A DNA stretch of 64,000 nucleotides from Luidia sarsii (lineage: Eukaryota; Echinodermata; Asteroidea; Paxillosida; Luidiidae). Position numbers and translations under genes: made by a program. The stretch spans positions 15,817,812 to 15,881,811 of the forward strand of contig OX465102.1 in assembly GCA_949987565.1 (NCBI GenBank), written 5' to 3'. A model generated the notes under the pieces. It saw nothing but the letters and a program-made list of their open reading frames with translations. It searched no databases and was not told the DNA's origin. Positions 22,323 to 31,472 of this stretch are shown here, piece after piece; positions within the stretch are counted from its first letter, which is position 1; each line of letters starts with the position of its first letter.

Positions 22323-23230
22323 TTGAAAGGGTAAAAAAATACATCATCCCGTTAATATCTTCAGGCAGAGATTAATGGCTTACATAGATGAACCTTTGCC
22401 TGAGAAAGTGCAAGCAAGCACTTCAGCAGGAAACATTACTGTTTGTTTGCCATTCTACCAACCCCCCATGAATTCGAAACCACTTAAGATACGCAATTAA
22501 GATACCCTATGACGTACTTTTTGCGAATATAATCAATTATAACAGTAGGGAACCATACTTGATGTTAATTATTGTTATTTCATTCAAATAAACAAAGGAA
22601 AAACAAACAATTTTTTTTTTTTAAAGGCAAAAAAAACTTTGACTGCATGGACATGAATCATGCATGGAATCATGCTCAGGGATTGACGTTTCACTGATTT
22701 CGTGCTTCTGTATTATTCTGCGGTGTACTAATTAATGTTTGGAAACAATAACAAACATAAGAAATAAAAACAATTAAACATAAGCCATAAAAACAACGAA
22801 AACAGAAGGACATGAAAGTGCTGGCATTATTTTGTGACGGCGAAGTTGAGTTTTAGCTGTACACGTAAAAATAAATAAGAAATGAATAATTTCTCTGGGA
22901 AAGCTTACTCTAGTTAAGAGAGTTTTCTAATATATTAATACTTTTAATATTGAAATTGCAAACCATCTAAAATTAATTATGAATACTTAGTTAATAAATT
23001 AATGAAAAGGCAAATTTGATTAAATTCAATTATGCAATCAGATTCCGCACACGAAAATCTATCTGAACGCAAATATTCAAGTTCATCGGACCTACTGTTT
23101 CTGAGAGCAATTTGGGGAGCTCCGAGGTCCCTAATTTATTCGTGGAGCAAAGTAGACCAGTACACAATCATTATAGCCGAATCCTCGCTTACATGATCCC
23201 TGAAAAAAACTAAGGCTGCACCTACACCGT
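22323..23230. other. Gene-free AT-rich stretch
   Basis: No supported exon. AT-rich sequence downstream of the candidate peptide gene; its poly-A site may lie here but I cannot place it. Confidence 0.4.
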
Positions 23231-23234
23231 CCCC

Positions 23235-23423
23235 TTAGCGCAGATTTCCGTGCCTAGCATAGCCACGAATTTGGGCAATGAGCCCAAGGCCTCTCTCACA
23301 CGAGGCCTCCATCAGACGGGCAAGATTGTCTCTAGTATACTCACTCTTTCCAGAGCAGCAAGCGGCCGTGGACTGGACGAGCAGACCGGCGATCAAGAGA
23401 CAGCACGCCATAGACAGCTTCAT
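23235..23423 (-). CDS. Candidate small secreted peptide precursor (62 aa)
   Basis: Starts with a textbook signal peptide: MKLS, then the hydrophobic core ACCLLIAGLLVQ, then a small-residue cleavage site STAA. The remaining 41 residues begin CCSGKSEYTRDNLARLMEAS, contain a third Cys and end ARHGNLR, with no dibasic site. I do not recognise a family. An internal GTGAGT after CCSGK (donor at 23344 reading leftward) could be a real splice site, in which case only about 25 N-terminal residues belong to the protein and the rest is intron. Upstream on the same strand are a TATA-like box and a good splice donor (24063), suggesting a short non-coding first exon. Neuropeptide or defence peptide are both possible; expression data are lacking. 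Confidence 0.45.
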   Translation of the reverse strand: MKLSMACCLLIAGLLVQSTAACCSGKSEYTRDNLARLMEASCERGLGLIAQIRGYARHGNLR

Positions 23424-23530
23424 CGTGACGGCAGCTGGTTCAGCGTGGGCTAGGAATTCTCTCAGACGTATCTACAAACCGAATAACGAAACTGCCGTTG
23501 TCGAAAACAATTATTACAACGTTCCCGCGA

Positions 23531-23935
23531 TTACTTGCAGTTCAGGACAGAACAAGTGCATGAGGGGAAGGGATGGGATGGGACAGGACACGACAGCAGA
23601 GGACAAGGCAGGGCAGGACATAAGAGGACAACGTCAGACTTAATAGGACACGGTGGGACGGAATGGGACAGAATGGGACAGATTGCGACGGAACGGGACA
23701 ACACAGGGCACGCTATGACATGGCATATAGAAGATAATAGAACAGGACAGGTCAGGGAGGGGAGAACAGGACAGGCTAGGACACGGCAGGAGACGACACA
23801 GCAGAACAGAGCCGAACAGGAAAGGAGAAGATGTAACACGACATGACAGGGCAGTGTGGGAAAATACTGGACGGGACATGACAGGACAAAAGGGGCAGGT
23901 CAGGACAAATCAGAAATGTAAAACAAGTGAACGTC
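23531..23935. repeat. Degenerate GGACA-rich microsatellite
   Basis: About 400 bp of GGACA/GGGACA/GGACAC words, purine-rich on the plus strand. It falls in the presumed first intron of the small secreted-peptide gene. Open frames across it are repeat artefacts. Confidence 0.8.
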
Positions 23936-24062
23936 ATGGTCGCTTTTTGTTACACATTAATCATTGGCACTGTATGTTTCGATTTTGCAGTCTTAATTAA
24001 CCCTGTACTGCTCAAACACTAATACGATAGTTTTAGTCACGACAACGAGTTGTTACACTTAC

Positions 24063-24260
24063 CAGCTTGCAGACGAATTCGCAGAATGCTGGAATCCCAG
24101 CAAAGTGCCGCCTTTTATCCAAGTTTGTCTCATCAATATTCATGATTTCTTGACTAGTCTAAAGACGGAAGGGTGGTTGAAACGGACGCGGACACTCGCG
24201 CTGGTTGCGCGGTTATGGGCGTTCCCAGCGCGCCGTTGCTATACGCACTCTTTTAGCAGC
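24063..24260 (-). promoter_or_regulatory. Presumed promoter and first exon of the small secreted-peptide gene
   Basis: Minus strand: GGATAAAAGG (24111-24120) is TATA-like. About 50 bp on, GCAAGCTG is followed by the donor GTAAGT (exon end 24063). CpG-rich sequence (CGGACGCGGACACTCGCG, 24185-24202) lies upstream. The likely start site is about 24085, inferred from TATA spacing. Confidence 0.35.
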
Positions 24261-24604
24261 CGACCAATCACGATCCTGGTAGATGGTGAGTGATGGCCCT
24301 TCATCGACAAGGTCGATCAGGTGATCGCTCAATGACGGCTTGTCTATGATCGTACTGCCCCTCCCAAGTCACGTGATATCTAGGTGTCGGCTGTTTGGCG
24401 TGATGATACACCACTGTGCTTCATATTCTGCAAGGTATACAGAAGAAGCCTTTTGATCATCTCAAAGGCAAAGAGGTAGGACCTCTCTCAGAGGCTGCAG
24501 AGAGGCGGGACCTTCTTAAAAAAAGAGGAAAGCTGGACCTCTATCAAAGTATCAAACGCAAAATGGGCATGCTATGTTTGGAAAAGCCTCCGCTCTAAAG
24601 TTAT

Positions 24605-24655
24605 TGAGATCTTGGTTTTGGTCATTCACGCCAGTAAACAGTTTGCAGCAAGGTT
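24605..24655 (+). mobile_element. Penelope-like tail remnant
   Basis: GAGATCTTGGTTTTGGTCAT followed by CAGTAAACAGTTTGCAGCAA matches the extreme end of the common tail in plus orientation. Confidence 0.35.
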
Positions 24656-25091
24656 GTGACTTTAAAACTGAAGATAGCATAATTATGCACAGTTGTTGAT
24701 GGACATTAACCTTCGTTGTGTGGTTACTGATGCTCTGCAACTTGCCTCAATTAAAACATTCTTTCGTATGGTAAATTACTCGAGTTTTCACATCATCTCT
24801 TGCCTTATTAATTCGGAGAAGAATAGGCCTATCGATGGAAACATGTGTGCGAGTTTTACATGAAGCGTGTTTTGCTGCACAATGCCGTACAATCTGACTT
24901 TGTTATTTCAAACATTTGGTTTTTGAAATGTTAGTTATTCATAGATGCTACATGGTGTTTGCGTCAAGGAGATTGTAATTCAATGAGGCTTTGCCCTGCA
25001 TGCTCGACTTAATAAGCACTGAATGCCTTAAAGCGATTTGTCCGATGCCTGCATGATGACAAAAATAGACATCTCAGGCGGGATTCATTGC

Positions 25092-26120
25092 ACTCAGACT
25101 CGGACACGAGAGATGCGACTCGGACACGAGAGATGTGACTCTGAAACGAAATATATGACTCTGACAAGAGAGATATGACTCTGACACGAGAGATATGACT
25201 CGGACACGAGAGACATGACTCTGACAAGAGAACTATGACTCTGACAAGAGAGATATGACTCTGACAAGAGAGATATGACTCTGACAAGAGAACTATGACT
25301 CTGACAAGAGAACTATGACTCTGACAAGAGAGATATGACTCTGACAAGAGAGATATGACTCGGACACGAGAGATGCGACTCGGACACGAGAGATGTGACT
25401 CTGAAACGAAATATATGACTCTGACAAGAGAGATATGACTCTGACAAGAGAGATATGACTCTGACACGAGAGATATGACTCTGACAAGAGAGACATGACT
25501 CTGACAAGAGAACTACGACTCTGACAAGAGAGATGTGACTCTGACAAGAGAGATATGACTCTGACAAGAGAACTATGACTCTGACAAGAGAGATATGACT
25601 CTGACAAGAGAGATATGACTCGGACACGAGAGATGCGACTCGGACACGGGAGATGAGACTCGGACACGAGAGATCTGACTCTGAAACGAAATATATGACT
25701 CTGACAAGAGAGATATGACTCTGACAAGAGAGATATGACTCTGACAAGAGAGATATGACTCTGACACGAGAGATATGACTCTGACAAGAGAGATATGACT
25801 CTGACATGAGAGATATGACTCTGACAAGAGAGATTATGACTCTGACAAGAGAGATATGACTCGGACACGAGAGACATGACTCTGACAAGAGAACTATGAC
25901 TCTGACAAGAGAGATATGACTCTGACAAGAGAGATATGACTCTGACAAGAGAACTATGACTCTGACAAGAGAGATATGACTCTGACAAGAGAGATATGAC
26001 TCTGACAAGAGAGATATGACTCGGACACGAGAGATGCGACTCGGACACGGGAGATGAGACTCGGACACGAGAGATCTGACTCTGACAAGAGAGATGTGAC
26101 TCTGACACGAGGAGATGTGA
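25092..26120. repeat. 20-bp minisatellite array with higher-order structure
   Basis: About 51 units of ACTCTGACAAGAGAGATATG with variants (CGGACACGAG, GAACTATG, AAACGAAATATATG). The variant block CGGACACGAGAGATGCGACT recurs at 25101, 25361 and 25621 (260-bp steps, 13 units) and again at about 26022 (20 units plus one extra base). The minus-strand open frame of 295 codons is a by-product of the unit lacking stops. Confidence 0.95.
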
Positions 26121-26291
26121 CTCTTCCAGTAGGAAACAGGGCAAGTGCACACTGGCATTTCTATTTTTTTCAACTCTCAATGACCACCCTTTTGTTGTTT
26201 GTTCTTTGATTTCAGTATTCGTTGCTTCCCCAAGCTTTCATTTGATTTTAATTTTAAAAAATGTAATTGTTTTAAAAATGTCAAAGAAAGC

Positions 26292-26362
26292 TTAGCCTGC
26301 AAATTTGAGACCTCTGAGTATGCGTACCAGCGCTCTGTTACCATCTGAGCTATCCCTACATT
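26292..26362 (-). repeat. tRNA-derived SINE fragment
   Basis: GAGACCTCTGAGTATGCGTA followed by CCAGCGCTCTGTTACCATCT and GAGCTATCCCTAC: complement of the tRNA-like head, with the A-box region intact and the T arm degraded. Confidence 0.55.
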
Positions 26363-27385
26363 ACATGGTGGCCGTCCCTAACAGTCGACTAGTCTTTGCA
26401 GGGGGTGGGGCGCTAGTCAGAAGCATTCACTTTTTAACGATGATCCTGCCTTGATCCCAAAATGCCAGTCACATACAGACCTGGCTCATGACAAGATCAT
26501 TTCAAGTCAAGCTTAGAATGTTGCTCAATATGGCAGACATGGACAGGCATGTGGTTATGTATACAGGTAGTGTGTATTTTTGCTGGCATGGCTGTAGACC
26601 TACGTACTTTTACTATACGTAAAAAAGTCGGAATCCGCATTTGCATTAGACCATCTGGGTCGGAATAGGACCCCAAGTGCGCCGATGAATTTTGATTCGA
26701 CTGAAAACTGCTAGACTGGTTTAGATGACGTATTGAAAACGTCTGGCCCTATCTGTTTTGTCATTGAAAACAAAATCAAAAGTCATTATTTAACTTCGTT
26801 TTGATGAATTCTGACAGTGTTGATTTTTAATTTTTAATCTAAAAAGAAAAGAAAAGAAGAAAGTTACCAGCATCATTAGTGACTTGGTGACCTTGAAATA
26901 TTGAAGAGGGACTACAAAGATTTGTTTTATTCATTGTTTGTGTCTGTGGACTTGTCAATGTGCATTTCATTGTATGAGTACGTACCCTGTTTAGTAGACA
27001 AAAGTCTTTTTTTTCATGACCCGTTTTCACCAATTTCAAACGAATTGTCACGGTCTTCACGATACAGTCTTTGCGTGACTTCATTTTGGGCGTCAATCTC
27101 ACCGACTCGTCTTACGTTTGTCACAACACTAACTATCAAACTTTTCAAGGGCCAAACATTTGGATCCTAGCAAGACATTTTCTCCAAACACAATCCTTGG
27201 TTATAGTCTGTTGCTTAATCTGAAGGTGTGTTTGTCCTGTTCAGCTCTGAGTATTCACCTACAAACAAACACGCTGGCTCAGAGACATGAAACCTTTTCG
27301 TGTCTAGCATAGGGTTTAACAACACTGTTTCCCAACTCCTTGTTCGCCGTCAGTTCCCTGTCCGGCCGGGACGTACCACGACGGG
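26363..27385. other. Gene-free stretch
   Basis: Between the two minisatellites I see no supported exon or known repeat beyond short AT-rich runs and a degraded tail-like GGATCCTAGCAAGACATTTT near 27162. Confidence 0.4.
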
Positions 27386-27388
27386 TGT

Positions 27389-28668
27389 AGCCCATCCTCT
27401 CTAGTTCCCTCCATTTGTAGGCCATCCTCTCTAGTACCTTCCAGTAGCCCCATCCTCTCTAGTTCCCTTCATGTGTAGCCCATCCTCTCTAGTACCTTCC
27501 AGTAGCCCCATTCTCCCTAGTTCCCTCCATGTGTAGCCCATCCTCTCTAGTTCCCTCCATGTGTATCCCATCTTCTCTAGTTCCCTCCATATGTAGCCCC
27601 ATCCTGTCTAGTTCCCTCCATGTGTAGCCCATCCTCTCTAGTTCCCTCCATGTGTAGCCCATCCTCTCTAGTTCCCTCCATGTGTAGCCCATCCTCTCTA
27701 GTTCCCTCCATGTGTAGCCCATCCTCTCTAGTTCCCTCCATTTGTAGCCCATCCTCTCTAGTTCCCTCCATTTGTAGCCCATCCTCTCTAGTTCCCTCCA
27801 TGTGTAGCCCATCCTCTCTAGTTCCCTCCATGTGTAGCCCATTCTCTCTAGTTCCCTCCATGTGTAGCCCATCCTCTCTAGTTCCCTCCATTTGTAGCCC
27901 ATCCTCTCTAGTGCCTTCCAGTAGCCCCATCCTCTCTAGTTCCCTCCATTTGTAGCCCATCCTCTCTAGTTCCCTTCATGTGTAGCCCATCCTCTCTAGT
28001 TCCCTCCATTTGTAGCCCATCCTCTCTAGTGCCTTCCAGGAGCCCCATCCTTTCTAGTTCCCTCCATGTGTAGCCCATTCTCTCTAGTTCCCTCCATTTG
28101 TAGCCCATCCTTTCTAGTTCCCTCCATGTGTAGCCCATTCTCTCTAGTTCCCTCCATTTGTAGCCCATTCTCTCTAGTTCCCTCCATTTGTAGCCCATCC
28201 TCTCTAGTTCCCGCCATGTGTAGCCCATCCTCTCTAGTTCCCTTCATGTGTAGCCCATCCTCTCTAGTTCCCTTCATGTGTATCCCCATTCTCTCTAGTT
28301 CCCTCCTTTTGTAGCCCATCCTCTCTAGTTCCCTCCATGTGTAGCCCCATTCTCTCTAGTTCCCTCCATTTGTAGCCCATCCTCTCTAGTTCCCTCCATG
28401 TGTAGCCCATCCTCTGTAGTTCCCTCCATGTGTAGCCCATCCTCTCTAGTACCTTCCAGTAGCCTCATCCTTTCTAGTTCCTTCCAGTAGCCCCATTCTC
28501 TCTAGTTCCCTCCATTTGTAGCCCATCCTCTCTAGTTCCCTCCATGTGTAGCCCATCCTCTCTAGTTCCCTCCATGTGTAGCCCATCCTCTCTACTCTAG
28601 TTCCCTCCATATGTAGCCCATCCTCTCTACTCTAGTTCCCTCCATTTGTAGCCAATCCTCTCCATCCT
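27389..28668. repeat. 30-bp minisatellite array
   Basis: About 42 units of TAGCCCATCCTCTCTAGTTC-CCTCCATGTG with T/G variants and shorter AGTACCTTCCAG variants. Because 30 is a multiple of three, several frames stay open (for example GYTWRELERM on the minus strand). It ends about 55 bp before the EGF exon and is non-coding by context. Confidence 0.95.
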
Positions 28669-28722
28669 CATAAATAATTACGCCATCCGTCTCCATTTCG
28701 TATTGCCGGGGTTTGCCTCCAG

Positions 28723-28845
28723 ATGTGGACGAGTGCCATTACGAGAACGGCGGCTGTTCGCACGATTGCCTCAACATGCTGGGCTCGTTTGTCCGCATCT
28801 GCCCCGTGGACTTTGCCCTGGACCCAGACGGGCTGACATGCAACG
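28723..28845 (+). CDS. Isolated calcium-binding EGF-type exon, fourth Cys replaced by Arg
   Basis: A 123-bp, symmetric phase 1-1 exon with acceptor CCTCCAG and donor GTGAGT, the usual gene structure of one cbEGF repeat. It encodes VDECHYENGGCSHDCLNMLG then SFVRICPVDFALDPDGLTCN. DVDEC and NxxGSF are calcium-binding EGF hallmarks. Only five of six cysteines remain: the position of Cys4 (normally CxC) is Arg, a CGC codon one transition from TGC. The usual Gly two residues after Cys5-Pro is Asp. Domain order cannot be seen because no companion exon was found within several kb on either side. It may belong to a matrix or receptor gene with long introns, or be a decaying stray exon. Confidence 0.7.
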
Positions 28846-29285
28846 GTGAGTATACTGGCAGTGTGACGCAGCAACAATTCACTGCAACAATCACAAGTGG
28901 CTGCGAATTCAAGCATGTCATGGTAGACCGAATGCATCGCTGAAATAGCGTCGTAGGGGAAGGGTCATGGGTTCGGCGAAATCGTTTTTGTCAAACTATA
29001 GGCCTAGTTTAATGTAAGGGTGTGGGGTTTTTTTCAGGAAATCCGTACAGGATCGAAACGTAAGGTCATCATATATTTTATGTATATTTAGTGATTGATT
29101 TTTATCAGACAATGATGTGCCAGTTGACATTTTGACCAGCATCGGTGAAGAGATGTGTTTTTTTACCCAACATTTTTTAAAAGTACACGTATAAGCCTTT
29201 CGCTACATTTCTTGTATATGCATCGAAAAGCAACTGCTAAATATTACTGTTGAACGTCAAATCTGCAATGCAGTACATGTTAGAT
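28846..29285. other. Gene-free stretch
   Basis: No further EGF exon or other supported coding sequence. Confidence 0.4.
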
Positions 29286-29289
29286 GCAG

Positions 29290-29430
29290 GAAGACTACCC
29301 ATTCTACTCACTGACTAAAATGACCTGCAATACATAAATCTCAAAAGTTAGAGGGCCTGAAGTTTCGATTCTAGCAGGACTTTTTTCTTTGAGAAAGGTC
29401 GTGCTAGGATCGAAACTTCAGGACCTGTAA
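29290..29430. mobile_element. Penelope-like tail, inverted pair
   Basis: GCCTGAAGTTTCGATTCTAG and, after a short spacer, TTTGAGAAAGGTCGTGCTAG followed by GATCGAAACTTCAGGACC: two tails face each other, with a few mismatches. Confidence 0.65.
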
Positions 29431-29867
29431 CTTGAACAAATGAACAAAACTCTCCATAATTTCAAATCAACTCCGATTTTTTGTATACAAATAAAAAAAG
29501 AAATGTTCTCAGCTCTCAAACATCTTCTGGACACTTGAGATAAATGAATATTTGAATATCAATGTCGATGTTGGGGCGCTTCATCCTCGAGCAGTGGACG
29601 ATTCGATCAGATTACATTTCAGTTTCTAAAACGGGGCAAGGGGCAAGGCAAACGGGGCAAGGGCAAACCCTCATTAAATTACACTCTCCTCGACGTAAAC
29701 GTCATGATATTTTCTACTTTGTACTTTTTCCCATTTTATATAATATTGATAAGGGTTGTGCCAGGTGCATATGAATTTGCTTATGTCGAGTAAGGCAAAG
29801 ATTGCCTTTCGAATTGATCAAGTGAAAAAAACAATTAATGCCATTCGTGTATTATTGCTCTTTTTTT

Positions 29868-30425
29868 AACCCCCCTCTTCTCTCTCTCCAACACTCTCTC
29901 TCCCTCACTTCCTCCATCTCCCTATCTCTCTCCCTCTCTCCCTTCTCTCCCCCTTCTCTCCCCACCTCTCTCTCTCCATCACTCCCTCTATCTCTCTATT
30001 TATTCCTCTCTCCCTTCTCTCTCTCCAACACTCTCTCACTCACTCTCTCCATCTCCCTATCTCTCTCCCTTCTCGCCCCTTCTCTCTCCACCTCTCTCCG
30101 CCTTTCTCACCCTCGATCCCTCCCTCTATCTCTTTTTCTCTCCCCCCCCCTCCGTCTATCTCTCTATCTCTCCCCCTCTCTTCCCCTCTCTCTCCCTCTC
30201 TCCACTTCTATCTCCACCTCTCTGTCCCTCCCTCTATCTCTCCCTTCTCCCCCTTCCAGTTCCACCTCTCTTTTCCCCTCCCTCCATCTCCCTATCTCTC
30301 CCCTTCTCTCTCCACCTCTCTCTCCGCCTCTCTCCCCCTCCCTCCCGCTATCTCTCTAGCTCTTCCCTCGTCCCTCTTCTCTCTCCATCACTCTCTCCCT
30401 CACTCAATCCCTCTATCTCTCTCAG
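29868..30425. repeat. CT-rich microsatellite (plus strand)
   Basis: About 560 bp of CTCTC/CCTCC/TATCTC words. The 173-codon Ser/Leu/Pro open frame across it is an artefact of the repeat. Confidence 0.9.
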
Positions 30426-30624
30426 CTGTCAACATGTTTTGTGCCTTTCTTTTGAAAGAGCTGTCGTTATATTCTAAGAATAAAACATTGTGTAATCTTT
30501 TCATAGCAATGAGCGTTGCCCGTAAGTTTCAATGATTTCCTGTCGTCTGCTTCCGACGACTGTGCTCAATTTGCAAAAATCTAACGATAGATCACTCGTG
30601 CATGCGAGAAGAACTAGTGCAGTA

Positions 30625-30727
30625 ACGACTGTTTTATGACGCTGAGCATTATGCAAGGATGATGTAGCGATCTGTGCCCTACGCCATCCTTGCGTAATAC
30701 TAATGACCAGCGTCATAAAACAGTCGT
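30625..30727. mobile_element. Small foldback element
   Basis: ACGACTGTTTTATGACGCTG at the left is mirrored by CAGCGTCATAAAACAGTCGT at the right, with GCAAGGATG / CATCCTTGC further in. About 100 bp, non-coding. Confidence 0.7.
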
Positions 30728-31189
30728 CACATGTGACCCCCCCCCCCTCCATCACGCTTACATTACGACCTCACTCGGCGCAGTGCAAACCGTCTTATCT
30801 TGTTAATAGTCCTATATTTACTGTCGGTTGTTCACTCAGTGCTATCGCTAATGCGATGTGTCTGAGCAGGGAAGGGTGTGATTAAAAATTAAAGTCTGGA
30901 TTCTGCACGTCCACAACGCTAATCTCATGATGACGTCCGGGGTCCTCTTTCTCTTGGCTGCAATAGTCGAGTGCATCACAAGTCAGACTGAGTGCCCTTC
31001 TATTGGCTCTGACTGAAAACAAATTCACGCACATCGAGGCCTTTACCTGTTAGCTAGTGTCGGCTTCCATAGACACGCTTTTTTTTTTTTACTGAAGTCG
31101 TAGTATACACGGTCTCCGGGGTGAAATACTTCTGGGTCTACTCCAAAGGGCTCGGGCTCTGGCTGCGGCTCGTGTTTCGACTCGTACAG

Positions 31190-31450
31190 GACCGCGCGCA
31201 GACGCGCCTTGATTCGGTGCAGCGGGGGCGGCTACCTACGCGCAACTGGCACTGCCGGCGTTGAAAATTCGCCCGCAGTACATGTATATAGCATGCGCGT
31301 GCGCATGGGGTGGTTCGTATGAAGTCACCGTACCGGCCTAGCTAGGACGCCCTATTATAAGCTGTGTGCGTCGCCCAGTGGACCTGATCGTGGAGGGATC
31401 GTGGATCGTGGTGGGCGCACGGAGACCGATCGACGGCGTTGGCAGGCAGG
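31190..31450 (+). promoter_or_regulatory. Promoter-like region of the ankyrin-repeat gene
   Basis: CpG-rich, immediately upstream of the inferred start codon (31451). It includes GGGGGCGGC (GC box, about 31224), the palindromic GCATGCGCGTGCGCATG (near-NRF-1 site, about 31290) and CCTATTATAAGC (TATA-like, about 31350). The start site is probably about 31380, an inference. Confidence 0.5.
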
Positions 31451-31472
31451 ATGCTGGACATTCACGAGGCCG
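31451..31472 (+). CDS. Ankyrin gene exon 1 (start codon)
   Basis: ATG then LDIHEA plus one base, with donor GTAAGA. Chosen because its phase 1 end joins exon 2 to give the ankyrin-type HEAAFNGDY, and because a CpG-rich promoter-like region lies just upstream. Short, so a different first exon is possible. Confidence 0.7.

Noticed and set aside
24416..24598. 60-codon plus frame (KKPFDHLKGKEV)
   Set aside because: Built from words resembling the Penelope-like tail (CTCAAAGGC, AGGACC) and their inverted copies; probably decayed repeat.
25293..26180. 295-codon minus-strand frame
   Set aside because: Entirely a 20-bp tandem unit without stops; overlapping frames are also open.
27489..28319. Frames with GYTWRELERM and MCSPSSLVPS repeats
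   Set aside because: 30-bp tandem unit; both strands are open, with no splice or family support.
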